DNA of 64,000 nt, from contig NZ_JAAGSC010000044.1 in the NCBI RefSeq assembly GCF_010499265.1, positions 217,266 to 281,265 on the forward strand, given 5' to 3'. This document shows, one piece after another, positions 1 through 9,381 of this stretch. Each line of letters begins with the position of its first letter. Position 1 is the first letter of the stretch. A program made the translations under genes and the position numbers. Under the pieces are notes generated by a model. The model had not been told where the DNA came from and ran no database searches. It worked only from the letters and a program-made list of their open reading frames with translations. The DNA comes from Wenzhouxiangella limi (GTDB taxonomy: Bacteria > Pseudomonadota > Gammaproteobacteria > Xanthomonadales > Wenzhouxiangellaceae).

Positions 1-1590
1 CTGTTCCTGAAAACCATGGACCTGTCGCAGATCGCCGAGGCCGTGCGCCAGGAAGAGGGCGCGCTGCTGGGCGAGTATCTGATCGAGGTGCTGCACCGGA
101 TCGGTTTGCCGCTGCGCCAGGAGATTCCCGATGATCCGAATCGGCGCGGTCCGTATGTTCATTTCGTCCACCCGGTCGGTGTTGTCGAGATTCATCCCAT
201 CGAGCAAGAAGATGGGTCCACCCGCTGGCAGTTCAGCGCCGAAACCATGGCCAGCGCGCGTCAGCTGTTCATGGCGCTGGAGGACATGCCGCTGGCCGAC
301 ACCTCTCGACGCGGCGCGTCGACGCCGTTTTTCGAGATTCGCAATCAGGTTCGATCGGTCCACCGCGATCTTCTCAACGAAGCCGGACCCGGGGTCGAAC
401 TCTGGCAGTGGTTTGCGCTGATCCTTTGGTTGCTGGTCAGTATTCCGATCAGCTGGTTATTGACCGGGATGGTCGCCAAGCCATTCCAGCTTGACGAGAG
501 CGACGAGAATCGGGTGCTTTCTCCGAAGGTTCGTTTTTTCTGGCCTCTGCGGCTGATCTTCATCGCCGGCATCGGCATGCTGGCGCTCAAGATGCTGGGG
601 CTGCCGCAAAGCGTGGACATCCCGCTGCGCGTTGTGATCGGGGTGACACTGTCGATTGCCGGTGGCTGGCTTGCCTATCATCTGGTCGACAAGATCAGCG
701 ACGTGCTCGAGGCCCATTCGCAGCGTTATCGCTACCGCGACGAGATTCTGCGCTCGCTGGCCATCTCCATTGTCAAGCTGGCGGTGATCATTGGTGCGGT
801 GCTGTTTCTGGCCGAGATCCTGTCGCTGCCCTATCAGGGCGTGATCGCCGGTCTCGGGATCGGTGGCCTGGCCGTGGCGCTGGCTGCACGCAGCACGCTG
901 GAAAACCTGATCGGTGGTCTGACCCTGTTTGCCGACAAACCGGTCGAGGTGGGCGACCTCTGTCAGCTCGGAGAGCATCTGGGCGTGATCGAGGGCATCG
1001 GTTTGCGCTCGGTCAAGGTGCGATCACTGGCCCGAACCGTGGTGACCATCCCCAACGCCGAATTCGTCAACCTCAACATCGAAAATCTCAGCCGCCGCGA
1101 CCGCATGCTGTTGCGCACCACCGTCGGCTTGCGCTACGAAACCAGCCCGGACCAGCTGCGCTGGGTGTTGACCGAGATTCGCCAGTTGCTCTTGCAGCAT
1201 CCAATGGTGACGCCTGAACCGGCCCGGGCGCGGTTTCTTGGTTTCGGCGACCATTCCGTGGACATCGAGATCTTTGCCTACATCAAGACCAACGATTTCA
1301 ACGAGTTTCTCGGCGTGCAGGAAGATATCTTTCTGCGCCTGATCGAGATCGTCGAGGAATCCGGTACCGGCTTCGCGTTCCCGTCCATGGTCAACTACCT
1401 GGCCAGCGACGGGGGCGTGGACGACGAGCGGGCAGAACGCGCTGAAGCGATCATGCGCGAACTGCGCGAGGGCAACGAGCTGCCTTTCCCGAATTTCGAT
1501 GTGCAAACCCGCAAGAAAATGCGCGACACGCTGGACTATCCGCCGGAAGGTTCGGTCGACTTCGAGCCACAAAATGATGCCAGCGCTTAA
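1..1590 (+). CDS. MscS-family mechanosensitive ion channel, 5' end outside the window
   Basis: The frame is open from base 1, so the gene very likely starts upstream; 529 residues are visible and the first ATG is at 16. After a soluble N-terminal part of about 130 residues come several hydrophobic segments, and then the MscS signature: a Gly/Ala-rich pore helix (GLGIGGLAVALAARSTLENL, about residues 276-295) followed by the beta domain with FADKPVEVGD and TIPNAEF. The family gates solute efflux across the inner membrane on hypo-osmotic shock. The long N-terminal part and five or so membrane helices suit the larger YbdG/YnaI-like members better than E. coli MscS. The end is followed after 23 bases by a lipoprotein gene on the same strand. 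Confidence 0.85.
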   Translation: MFLKTMDLSQIAEAVRQEEGALLGEYLIEVLHRIGLPLRQEIPDDPNRRGPYVHFVHPVGVVEIHPIEQEDGSTRWQFSAETMASARQLFMALEDMPLADTSRRGASTPFFEIRNQVRSVHRDLLNEAGPGVELWQWFALILWLLVSIPISWLLTGMVAKPFQLDESDENRVLSPKVRFFWPLRLIFIAGIGMLALKMLGLPQSVDIPLRVVIGVTLSIAGGWLAYHLVDKISDVLEAHSQRYRYRDEILRSLAISIVKLAVIIGAVLFLAEILSLPYQGVIAGLGIGGLAVALAARSTLENLIGGLTLFADKPVEVGDLCQLGEHLGVIEGIGLRSVKVRSLARTVVTIPNAEFVNLNIENLSRRDRMLLRTTVGLRYETSPDQLRWVLTEIRQLLLQHPMVTPEPARARFLGFGDHSVDIEIFAYIKTNDFNEFLGVQEDIFLRLIEIVEESGTGFAFPSMVNYLASDGGVDDERAERAEAIMRELREGNELPFPNFDVQTRKKMRDTLDYPPEGSVDFEPQNDASA

Positions 1591-1613
1591 AGGACGCCTG
1601 ACGAGGAAAACCC

Positions 1614-3002
1614 ATGCTCAAAACCGTGAAAAATTCTTTGCTGCTGTTGCTGGTAGGCGCTTTGGCTGGTTGCGCTGGCCAAACCACTCAGGGCGATAAC
1701 GAAATGGCTGAAGTCAGTGGACAGGTCTTTTACGTCGAGCGGATCGCGGCACCGCCCAACGCCCGACTGGAGATCGTGCTCGAAGACATCAGCCGGCAAG
1801 ACGTTGCCGCCGAGCGCCTGGGTGAAATGGTGATCGAGCCGGCGGGCCAGCCGCCGTATGAGTTCAGCATCGAATACGATCCGGCGCAGATCGATCCACG
1901 CCACAGCTACCGGGTCGCTGCTCGCCTGTACGACGGCCAGGATTTGCTGTTTACCAGTGACACGGTTCACCAGGTTCTGACCCGGGGCTTTCCGGCAACG
2001 GCGTCGGTGCGGATGCGCCGGGTTGCGCGACGCCCCGACCAGCTGCTCGGCGCGATTCCGGCAGCTTTCGCGGGGACGCTGCCCTCCGCCGGCCCCGGGG
2101 TCGAGACGCAGATCCATCTGCTGGAAAACGGGGTGTACTTCATGCGTGAGACCCATCTGGATCGCGACAACGGCACCTTTGACGACATCGGGCGGTACCT
2201 GGTTTCGTCGGATCGAAAGCAGCTTTCGCTGCACGGGGGGCGCGAAGCGCCGCTGCGTTTCGCCATTGAGGGGCCGGATGCCCTGGAGATGCTCGACCGC
2301 GACGGCGCACGCATTGATTCCGAACTGAACTACACCCTGGAGCGCAAGCCGCAGCTTGCGCTGCCGGAGCCGCGCCTGCTCATGGGGGGAAAGTTTCGCT
2401 ATCTGGCCGGTGCCGGGCGTTTTCGGGAGTGCCTGACCGGACTTGACCTGGCGGTGGCCGCTGAAGAGGACAACCGTGCGCTCGAAGAGGCCTACCTGGA
2501 GGCGCGGGAAGAACCTGGCGAAGAGCTGAAGGTGAGCCTGGAAGGCCGGATCGAGCAACGGCCTTCGGCTGAATCGCCGGAGCCGGTCATGACGCTGGTG
2601 CCGGAGCGATTCATCGGCGTCTGGCCTGGCCAGGATTGTCCGCCCAGGGCGCATGCTGCGAGCCTGGAGAACACCTACTGGCGACTGGTGCTGTTGCGCG
2701 GCTCCGGCGTCGAGCGGTTCCCGAACCAGCGCGAACCTCACCTGGTGTTTCGCGACACCGGTGAGGTGGGCGGCTCGGACGGCTGCAATCGCCTGAGCGG
2801 TCGCTACCGCTCGACGGGTGGCAGCATCGAATTTTCCGAGCTGGTCACGACCCGCAGAATGTGCGCCCAGGGCATGGAGCAGGCCGAAACTTTTGTCCAG
2901 ACGCTGAGCGTTGCCAATCATGTCAGGGTGATCGGTCAGCACCTGGAAGTGCTTGACGAGGCAAACAACCTGTTGATGCGCCTTGAGGCCCTCGCGCTAT
3001 GA
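1614..3002 (+). CDS. mosaic lipoprotein: YbaY-like, NlpE-like and META domains
   Basis: 462 residues with a lipoprotein signal ending in LVGALAGC, so Cys20 is the likely lipidated residue. Residues about 30-135 resemble the YbaY/YscW beta-sandwich (ARLEIVLEDISRQDV, then FTSDTVHQVLTRG). Residues about 140-245 resemble the NlpE N-terminal barrel (GVETQIHLLENGVYFMRETH, with the D-x-G-R-Y-like turn). The C-terminal 110 residues are a META/HslJ domain (NTYWRLVLLRG and GSDGCNRLSGRY). Each domain is known in envelope stress or drug-resistance lipoproteins, but the three in one chain are unusual. A role in envelope homeostasis is inferred. A DUF4136-like lipoprotein gene follows 31 bases downstream. 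Confidence 0.75.
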   Translation: MLKTVKNSLLLLLVGALAGCAGQTTQGDNEMAEVSGQVFYVERIAAPPNARLEIVLEDISRQDVAAERLGEMVIEPAGQPPYEFSIEYDPAQIDPRHSYRVAARLYDGQDLLFTSDTVHQVLTRGFPATASVRMRRVARRPDQLLGAIPAAFAGTLPSAGPGVETQIHLLENGVYFMRETHLDRDNGTFDDIGRYLVSSDRKQLSLHGGREAPLRFAIEGPDALEMLDRDGARIDSELNYTLERKPQLALPEPRLLMGGKFRYLAGAGRFRECLTGLDLAVAAEEDNRALEEAYLEAREEPGEELKVSLEGRIEQRPSAESPEPVMTLVPERFIGVWPGQDCPPRAHAASLENTYWRLVLLRGSGVERFPNQREPHLVFRDTGEVGGSDGCNRLSGRYRSTGGSIEFSELVTTRRMCAQGMEQAETFVQTLSVANHVRVIGQHLEVLDEANNLLMRLEALAL

Positions 3003-3033
3003 TCCCTTCATTCTTCCACCCAGGTATACAACC

Positions 3034-3588
3034 ATGAGACAACTCATTTTTCCCGTTCTGGCCGCGCTGCTGCTGACCGCCTGCGCCAGCTCACCACGTA
3101 TCGAAACCATGAGCGCGCCCAACGTGGACTTTTCCGGCTACTCCAGTTTTGCCTTTGTCGATCCGCTGGGGACCGACCGGGGTGGCTATGCCAGCCTGAT
3201 CTCGCAGCAGCTGACCTTCTCCATTCGCCGTGAAATGGAGCTGCAGGGCTTCGAGTATGCCGACGATGCCGACCAGGCCGATCTGCTGGTCAATGCCTAC
3301 ACCCACCTCGATGAGCGCATCCGCACGCGCGAGGTGGCCGACCCGTTCATCGGGCCGTCCTACTGGGACTATCGCTACGGTTTCTATACCGCCTGGCCGG
3401 GCTACTCGGTGCGCACCGAAGTGCAGCAGTACACCGAGGGCACGCTGACCATCGATCTGATCGATGCATCCAACAACGTGATGGTCTGGGAGGGCAATGC
3501 CCGCAACGAGATCAGCGAGAGAACGCGGCGCGACGCGGCGCAGGCCATCGATCAGGCCGTCGCCAAGATCTTCGAGCGGTTTCCCTAA
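3034..3588 (+). CDS. DUF4136-like lipoprotein
   Basis: 184 residues. I start it at the ATG at 3034, which gives MRQLIFPVLAALLLTACASS, a clean lipobox with Cys15; an upstream in-frame start at 2983 would place non-signal residues first and overlap the previous gene. The body carries the DUF4136 pattern: an FSGYSSFAFVDP start, a paired helix with QLTFSIRREMELQGFE, DLLVNAYTHLDE, and a C-terminal DLIDASNNVMVWEGNA stretch. Proteins of this family sit in the outer membrane periplasmic leaflet; the function is unknown. It probably shares a transcript with the preceding mosaic lipoprotein. Confidence 0.8.
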   Translation: MRQLIFPVLAALLLTACASSPRIETMSAPNVDFSGYSSFAFVDPLGTDRGGYASLISQQLTFSIRREMELQGFEYADDADQADLLVNAYTHLDERIRTREVADPFIGPSYWDYRYGFYTAWPGYSVRTEVQQYTEGTLTIDLIDASNNVMVWEGNARNEISERTRRDAAQAIDQAVAKIFERFP

Positions 3589-3635
3589 CCCATGCCGTTC
3601 GCTTCCGATAACCCGGCGATTCGTACCCGGCGACC

Positions 3636-5174
3636 ATGAAGTCTGCGGGCCAATTGTTCCAGACCGTTGCCTCGAACCGTGTGTTCGGGGTCTCACTGGT
3701 CCTGGTCGCCGCTTTTGGTGCCTGGGGCCTGATTGATCCCGATGGCATGAGCGGGACCTCGCTGGGGTTCACGACCTTCATGCTGACCAGCATCGGTTGG
3801 TACTGGCTCCTGATCAGCACCGGTTTCCTGATCCTGGCCGCTTTCCTGGCGTTTGGGCCCTATGGCGGGGTCAAGCTGGGCGCCGACGACGAAGAGCCCG
3901 AGTTCTCGACCGTTTCATGGATCGCCATGCTTTTTGCCGGCGGCATGGGCGCCGGCCTGATCTTCTGGGGCGTGGCCGAGCCGCTGTACCATTTCCGTGA
4001 GCCGCCTGGCATGCCCGGGGGGACCGCCGAGGCCGCCCGGACTGCGTTTGTCTTGACCAATCTCCATTGGGGCCTGCATGCCTGGTCGATCTACGGCATC
4101 TGCGCGATGGTGATCGCCTATTTCACCTTCCGCAAGAACAAAAAGCCGCTGATCTCGACGCCGATCGAATCGCTTTTTCCGGGGCGCACGGGTCAGCGGG
4201 TGGGGCAAGTCGCCAATATTCTGGGGGTATTCGCGGTGGTCTTCGGACTGGCCGGATCCCTGACCATGGGGACGTTGCAGATTCGTGCCGGGCTGGGTGA
4301 GCTGGTCGGTACGCCTTTGAGTTTCGGCATGTCGCTGGCCATCATGGCGGTGATGTACGGCACCTACATGACCTCCACCGCCGTTGGCGTCGATCGCGGC
4401 ATCAAGCTGCTGTCCAACATCAACATGGTGGTGGCCGTGTTGATGGTGTTCTACATCGCGGTCTTCGGGCCGACCTCGTTCATTTTCGAGACCCTGGTCG
4501 ACTCGATCGGCGGTTATTTCACCCAGTTGCCCGGACTGGCTTTTCAGCTTCTTCCGTTCGAGGGTCTTCAGGACTGGACGGCCAGCTGGACGCTGACCTA
4601 CCTGATCTGGTGGCTTGCCTGGGGGCCTTTCGTGGGCATCTTCATCGCCCGCATCAGCCGGGGACGCACGATTCGCGAGTTCTGTGCCGGCGTGATCATC
4701 GTACCGACGCTGTTTTCGCTGTTCTGGTTTGCCGTCCTCGGCGGGGCCGGGGTGTTCATCGAGCTGTTCGGCGGGGGTGGTATCGCCGAACTGGTCTCGC
4801 AGGACGTCAGCCGGGCGTTCTTCGTTTTCCTGGACTTCTTTCCGCTGGGTCAGCTGCTGGGCTTCGTTGCCCTGTTCCTGATTTTCATCTTCCTGGTGAC
4901 CTCGGCCGATTCGGGCAGTTTCGTGCTGTCGATGATGACCAGCGACGGCAAGCTCAATCCGCCGCTGTCCTACAAGCTGGTGTGGGGCAGCCTGGTCGCC
5001 ATTTTGACCGTAGCCACGCTGTTCAGCGGATCGGTCGAGGTCGCCAAGGCGATGGCGGTGACCGGTGCCATTCCCTTTTCCGTGGTGCTGCTTTTGCAGG
5101 TGGTCGGCTTTCTGAGGGCGATTCGAAGCGAGCGGGGCGGACTCGAAGCACACGCCCAAAGGAGGCCCCGGTGA
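3636..5174 (+). CDS. BCCT-family betaine/choline/carnitine transporter
   Basis: 512 residues, the usual family length, with about twelve membrane segments. The BCCT signature GMGAGLIFWGVAEP lies near residue 103, and the tryptophan-rich substrate segment TLTYLIWWLAWGPFVGIF near residue 319. These are secondary transporters that import glycine betaine, choline or carnitine with Na+ or H+, mostly for osmoprotection. The stop overlaps the start of the next gene by four bases (GTGA at 5171-5174), so a BCCT carrier is translationally coupled to a periplasmic binding-protein-like gene, which this carrier class does not normally need. Confidence 0.9.
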   Translation: MKSAGQLFQTVASNRVFGVSLVLVAAFGAWGLIDPDGMSGTSLGFTTFMLTSIGWYWLLISTGFLILAAFLAFGPYGGVKLGADDEEPEFSTVSWIAMLFAGGMGAGLIFWGVAEPLYHFREPPGMPGGTAEAARTAFVLTNLHWGLHAWSIYGICAMVIAYFTFRKNKKPLISTPIESLFPGRTGQRVGQVANILGVFAVVFGLAGSLTMGTLQIRAGLGELVGTPLSFGMSLAIMAVMYGTYMTSTAVGVDRGIKLLSNINMVVAVLMVFYIAVFGPTSFIFETLVDSIGGYFTQLPGLAFQLLPFEGLQDWTASWTLTYLIWWLAWGPFVGIFIARISRGRTIREFCAGVIIVPTLFSLFWFAVLGGAGVFIELFGGGGIAELVSQDVSRAFFVFLDFFPLGQLLGFVALFLIFIFLVTSADSGSFVLSMMTSDGKLNPPLSYKLVWGSLVAILTVATLFSGSVEVAKAMAVTGAIPFSVVLLLQVVGFLRAIRSERGGLEAHAQRRPR

Positions 5175-7093
5175 GCCGTTTTTGCGCCTTCGTCTCAGTC
5201 CTGGTCGGGCTGGCCATGCTCGGCGGTTGCAGCCGGGATGATGAGTCCCTGCAAGTGGGTGGAAAGCAGTCTCCGGAATACCAGATCGTTGGCGAGCTGG
5301 TCGCTGAACTGGCCGAGGAGGCCGGGATTCCGGTAGAGCGGCGGATTGGTCTGGGCGACAGCCGTTTGACGCTCGAGGCCCTCAAGCGCGGCGAGATCGA
5401 TATCTATGCCGAATCGACCGGTTCCGGGCTGGCCCTGTTGGGCCTGGCCGAATCGGCCAGTGCCGATCCCGATGCGTCGATCCGTTTGCTGCGTGAGCGC
5501 TATGCTTCGCTTGGCCTGGAATGGAGCGATCCGGTGGGCTTTGAAAGCAGCCCGGTCCTGGTGATGCTGCGTGATCGGGCCCGACCCTTGCGCATTCGCA
5601 GTTATTCCGATCTCTCTGAGCAAGCTGACGACCTGGTCGTCGGGGTAGACAGCGAGTTTCGCCGGCGGCCCGTTGATGGCCTCGCGCCGCTGTCTTTGCG
5701 TTACGGGCTGCAGTTCGAGCGGGTCGTCGAGGTCGAAGCGCGCAACCGAGTCGAGCTTTTCGGCCGGCTCCTGGACGGTGAGATCGATGTCGCGCTGGTG
5801 CGCTCGGGTGATCCCGAGATTCCGCTGTTCGATTTGCTGGAACTCCGGGACGATCTTGATTTCTTCGCCGGTGGCGAAGTCGCACTGCTCTACCGTCTGG
5901 CTGCGCTGCAGCGATTCCCTGCGCTGGAGGGGGTCATGGAACAGTTGGCGGACGCGATCAACAACGAACAAATCCGCGCGTTGAGTCGCCGGGTCTCCAT
6001 ACGCGGCGAGGATCCAAGAGAAGTCGTACGTGATGAACTGATTCGTCGGGGCTTGATCGACGGCGAGGTCGGCAAGCGCGACCGGCAGGCCGTCAGCCTC
6101 GCCGTTTCGCCCAGCGCGAATGCCGACGGGGAGGCGGGCGCGCTGCTGCGGCAGCTGCGCCGTTCGTTCCCGACCAGCAACGTGAACCTGGTTCGCTCGG
6201 GCGATCCACTGGGTGCGGTCAAGGATGGCAGTGTGCGACTGGCGCTGGTCAGCGCGCCGGCCTTTTTTGCGCCGGGGTCGATCGACCCCGACCTCGGTCA
6301 GCCGCCGCTCAGGCCCGGTATCGAGGCCGTGGCCCTGGTCGGCACCAGCTATTTGCAGGCCTTCGCGCTGAATCCGCAGATCGAGCGTCTTGAACAGGCA
6401 AGCCTGATCGCCGCCGGACCGGAAGGCTCCAGCGGGTTCCGCGCCGCCCAGTCACTGATCGATGGATTGCAGCTGTCAGCGACCCTGGTGTCGGTGGAAG
6501 GAGACCGGCCGGAGACGCTGGCCGATGCCCTGATCAACAGCGGTGCGGACGTGGCGGTCCTGATGCAGCCGATCGGCAATTCGACGGCGCTGACGATGAT
6601 GCGGCGCGGCCTGTCGCTGATCGAGGTCGACGGCTGGATCCAACGCAACAATCGCATCGTGTTCCCTTATCTTCAGCCGGCCCGGCTATCGCCAGCAGAC
6701 CTGGCGCCGTTCCTGTCGGGTGACTCGGAAGGTTCCGAGCTCGCGACGGGATTCAGTCGCCCCATCGAGACCCTGGCCACTCAACTCGTGCTGGCGGGAC
6801 CCGCACCAGCGGGCGAGGCCCGGCTTTCCACTCAAGGTCCGGGAGCCAGTTTCGATACGCGGCCCTTGCCGCTGACCGACCAGACGGTCGAACGCATCAA
6901 TGCGGTGACAGCAGGCACCGAAGACATCTACCCGATCCTGCCCCAGGCGCGCGCACTGGCGCCACGACTGCCGCAGCCGCCGCAGTCCCTCAATCCGTCG
7001 CCAGCCGCATCCGGTCTTTCGGTTCTGGCTATCCTGTTGCTGATCTGGACGGCATGGTTGCTGCTGCGACCGACGCCAGTTGGGCGAGAATGA
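5171..7093 (+). CDS. OpuAC-like osmolyte-binding lipoprotein with second periplasmic domain and C-terminal membrane anchor
   Basis: 640 residues from the GTG at 5171, which overlaps the BCCT stop and gives a lipoprotein signal (LVGLAMLGGC, Cys about 18). Residues about 20-300 look like an OpuAC/ProX-type betaine-binding protein: EYQIVGELVAELAEEAGI, the LGDSRLTLEALKRGEIDIYA hinge and a DLLELRDDLDFF lobe. Residues about 305-590 read as a second binding-protein-like domain resembling solute receptors of the TAXI/NMT1 kind. A single hydrophobic helix (SGLSVLAILLLIWTAWLLL) ends the chain. With both a lipid anchor and a C-terminal helix the protein may be membrane-tethered at both ends. Partnership with the coupled BCCT carrier is inferred from overlap only. 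Confidence 0.7.
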   Translation: MSRFCAFVSVLVGLAMLGGCSRDDESLQVGGKQSPEYQIVGELVAELAEEAGIPVERRIGLGDSRLTLEALKRGEIDIYAESTGSGLALLGLAESASADPDASIRLLRERYASLGLEWSDPVGFESSPVLVMLRDRARPLRIRSYSDLSEQADDLVVGVDSEFRRRPVDGLAPLSLRYGLQFERVVEVEARNRVELFGRLLDGEIDVALVRSGDPEIPLFDLLELRDDLDFFAGGEVALLYRLAALQRFPALEGVMEQLADAINNEQIRALSRRVSIRGEDPREVVRDELIRRGLIDGEVGKRDRQAVSLAVSPSANADGEAGALLRQLRRSFPTSNVNLVRSGDPLGAVKDGSVRLALVSAPAFFAPGSIDPDLGQPPLRPGIEAVALVGTSYLQAFALNPQIERLEQASLIAAGPEGSSGFRAAQSLIDGLQLSATLVSVEGDRPETLADALINSGADVAVLMQPIGNSTALTMMRRGLSLIEVDGWIQRNNRIVFPYLQPARLSPADLAPFLSGDSEGSELATGFSRPIETLATQLVLAGPAPAGEARLSTQGPGASFDTRPLPLTDQTVERINAVTAGTEDIYPILPQARALAPRLPQPPQSLNPSPAASGLSVLAILLLIWTAWLLLRPTPVGRE

Positions 7094-7138
7094 CGCTGCA
7101 CCGCGCGCCAAGGGTCCGATCGTGATTCATTGAGGTCA

Positions 7139-8545
7139 ATGTCGATGTCGAAGTGGTTGTTGATGGCCTGCCTGATGGCGTTTGCCGTGGCCAGCCCGGC
7201 GCAGGATGAAGTCACGGAGCTGCCACTGAACGAGTTCAGACCCGCTTCCGGGGATCTCGACGAGATCGTCGAGCGACGGCGGCTCAGGGTGCTGGTGCCG
7301 TATGGGCGAACGCTTTACTTCATTGATGGCGGAACGCAGCGCGGCATCGCCTTCGAGATCATGCAGGGTTTCGAAGAGGTGCTCAACGAGCGTTTCGATC
7401 GCGATCATCTGCGGGTCGAGGTGGTCTTCATACCGACCACGCGGGACCGCCTGATTCCAGCGCTGGTCGAGGGTCTTGGCGATATTGTCGCGGCCAACCT
7501 GACCATTACGCCCGAGCGCGCCGAGCGGGTGGACTTCACCGTGCCGCTCGGCCGCGGCGTGCGCGAAGTGCTGGTCGCGCATGCCGGGGCAGAAGTGCCT
7601 GCAGGTTTGGAAGACTTGTCCGGTCAGGAGCTGTTCGTCAATCCGCAGAGCAGTTATTTCGAGCATCTGGAAAGTCTCAACCAGCGCTTCGCCGATCAGG
7701 GCCTCGCGCCCATCCAAATCAACGAAGCGCCCGACCATTTCGAAACCGAAGACGTGCTCGAAATGGTCAACGCCGGCCTGGTCGACTACACCTTTGCCGA
7801 CAGCTACCTGGCCGCGTTCTGGCAGCAGGTGCTGCCGGATCTGCAGGTCATCGAAAACGTCAGCCTCAGCGACGGCAACGACATCGCTTTTGCGGTTCGA
7901 CAGGACAGTCCGCAGCTGCTTGCCTTGGCGAACGAGTACCTCGCCACCACCCGCAAGGGCACCGCCACCGGCAATATCCTGTTTCGGCGCTATTATCAGA
8001 ACACCAGCTTCGTCACCAACGCCACCGCCAAGGGCGAGCGCAATCGGCTGCTTGAGCTGGCCGAACTGTTTCAGCTTCATGCCGCCGAAAATCGCCTTGA
8101 CTGGCTGATGATCACGGCGCAGGGCTACCAGGAATCGCGCCTGGACCACAGCGTGGTCAGCCCGGTCGGGGCCATCGGGGTGATGCAGGTGTTGCCGACG
8201 ACGGCTGCCGACATGGGGATTTCGGACGTCACCGATCTGGAAGGCAATATCCAGGCCGGGGTGCGGTACGTGCGCTACCTGATCGACAGTTTCTTCGATG
8301 ATCCGGACATCGAACCGGCCGACCGGGTATTGCTGGCCCTGGCCTCCTACAACGCCGGCCCGGGCCGGATTCGAACCTTTCGCCGGATCGCGGCCGAGCG
8401 TGGTCTTGACCCCAATCGCTGGTTCAACAACGTCGAGCATATTGCCGCTGAAAAGATCGGTCGCGAGACCGTGCAGTACGTGTCCAATATCTACAAGTAC
8501 TACACCGCCTATCGCCTGGTCGAGGCGCAGGGGTTGCTGCAGTGA
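7139..8545 (+). CDS. mltF: membrane-bound lytic murein transglycosylase F
   Basis: 468 residues from the ATG at 7139 (a second ATG at 7145 is equally possible; both give the same signal peptide ending near AVASPAQ). Residues about 45-270 form an SBP_bac_3 substrate-binding domain (RRRLRVLVPYGRTLYF, DIVAANLTITPERAERVDF). The C-terminal 170 residues are a soluble-lytic-transglycosylase domain with the catalytic Glu in the ITAQGYQESRLDHS motif, the GAIGVMQVLPTTA block and the ALASYNAGPGR block. MltF cleaves peptidoglycan glycan strands to 1,6-anhydro ends in the periplasm. Its stop overlaps the next gene by four bases. Confidence 0.92.
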   Translation: MSMSKWLLMACLMAFAVASPAQDEVTELPLNEFRPASGDLDEIVERRRLRVLVPYGRTLYFIDGGTQRGIAFEIMQGFEEVLNERFDRDHLRVEVVFIPTTRDRLIPALVEGLGDIVAANLTITPERAERVDFTVPLGRGVREVLVAHAGAEVPAGLEDLSGQELFVNPQSSYFEHLESLNQRFADQGLAPIQINEAPDHFETEDVLEMVNAGLVDYTFADSYLAAFWQQVLPDLQVIENVSLSDGNDIAFAVRQDSPQLLALANEYLATTRKGTATGNILFRRYYQNTSFVTNATAKGERNRLLELAELFQLHAAENRLDWLMITAQGYQESRLDHSVVSPVGAIGVMQVLPTTAADMGISDVTDLEGNIQAGVRYVRYLIDSFFDDPDIEPADRVLLALASYNAGPGRIRTFRRIAAERGLDPNRWFNNVEHIAAEKIGRETVQYVSNIYKYYTAYRLVEAQGLLQ

Positions 8546-9369
8546 CCCGCGGTGGAGCGGGCGCGGCGAGCGCTCTGGTTGCGCTTGTGCTGGTCTTGCC
8601 GGCCACGGCCGGCGCCGGCCCCAATCTGCTGACCGATCCGTTCCAGCTCTCGCTGGGCACTTTCATCCTCGATGTCGACCCGAGCGTGCGCCTGGATGGC
8701 GAGACGCAGACGGGCACCGACGTCGACTGGAAGCGCGCCTTCGGTCTTGGCGACGCCGCGCGCTTTCGCGTCGACGGGGCATGGCGTTTCAGCGACAGGC
8801 ACAAGCTCAGAGCCAGCTGGTTCAGTGATTCGCGCGATCGCACGGCGAGCTTCGATCGTGAGGTCGCCTGGGGCGATGAAACGTTTGCCGTAGACGCCGA
8901 GGTTCGCGGCAGCCTGGATTTCGATATCTACCAGCTGGGCTATGAATACTCGTTTCAGCAGACTTCAAGGTATGAGCTGACCGCTTCGGCGGGGCTTCAT
9001 GTGACCGACATTCGGGCAGCGCTTGCCGCCAGCGCAGCCGTTGACGCTTCGGCGCAGGGTGCTTTCAGCTCCGATATCGGCAAGGCGACCGCGCCGCTGC
9101 CGGTGCTGGGGCTGGCCGGGCTATGGTCACTGCCCGGTAATTTCTGGCTGAATGCAAGAGGCGAATACTTCTATCTGGCGCTCGGCGACTACGAGGGCCG
9201 GATTCAGAACTACCGGGTGGCCTTGACCTGGCAGCCCCGAACCTGGCTCGGGCTGGGGTTGAGCTATGACTACTCGTCGCTGGAAATCGATATTGATCGC
9301 ACGGCGTTTACCGGCAAGCTGGACTGGACCTACCGCGGACCGATGCTTTTCTACAGCGCCAGTTTTTAG
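8542..9369 (+). CDS. probable outer-membrane beta-barrel protein
   Basis: 275 residues from the GTG at 8542, overlapping the mltF stop (GTGA). An Ala-rich signal peptide (ALVALVLVLPATAGAG) is followed by alternating amphipathic strands such as FRVDGAWRFSDRHKLRASWF, YQLGYEYSFQQTSRYELTAS and LDWTYRGPMLFYSASF, ending in Phe, as is typical of barrels assembled by BamA. I do not recognise a named family; size suggests eight to ten strands. Translational coupling to mltF suggests an envelope role, which is inference. It ends 12 bases before a convergent gene. Confidence 0.7.
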   Translation: MTRGGAGAASALVALVLVLPATAGAGPNLLTDPFQLSLGTFILDVDPSVRLDGETQTGTDVDWKRAFGLGDAARFRVDGAWRFSDRHKLRASWFSDSRDRTASFDREVAWGDETFAVDAEVRGSLDFDIYQLGYEYSFQQTSRYELTASAGLHVTDIRAALAASAAVDASAQGAFSSDIGKATAPLPVLGLAGLWSLPGNFWLNARGEYFYLALGDYEGRIQNYRVALTWQPRTWLGLGLSYDYSSLEIDIDRTAFTGKLDWTYRGPMLFYSASF

Positions 9370-9381
9370 CCTCGCGTTGAC

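Noticed and set aside
4610-5170. In-frame extension of the OpuAC-like gene upstream to 4610
   Set aside because: It overlaps the BCCT gene in another frame; the GTG at 5171 gives a lipoprotein signal and a four-base overlap.
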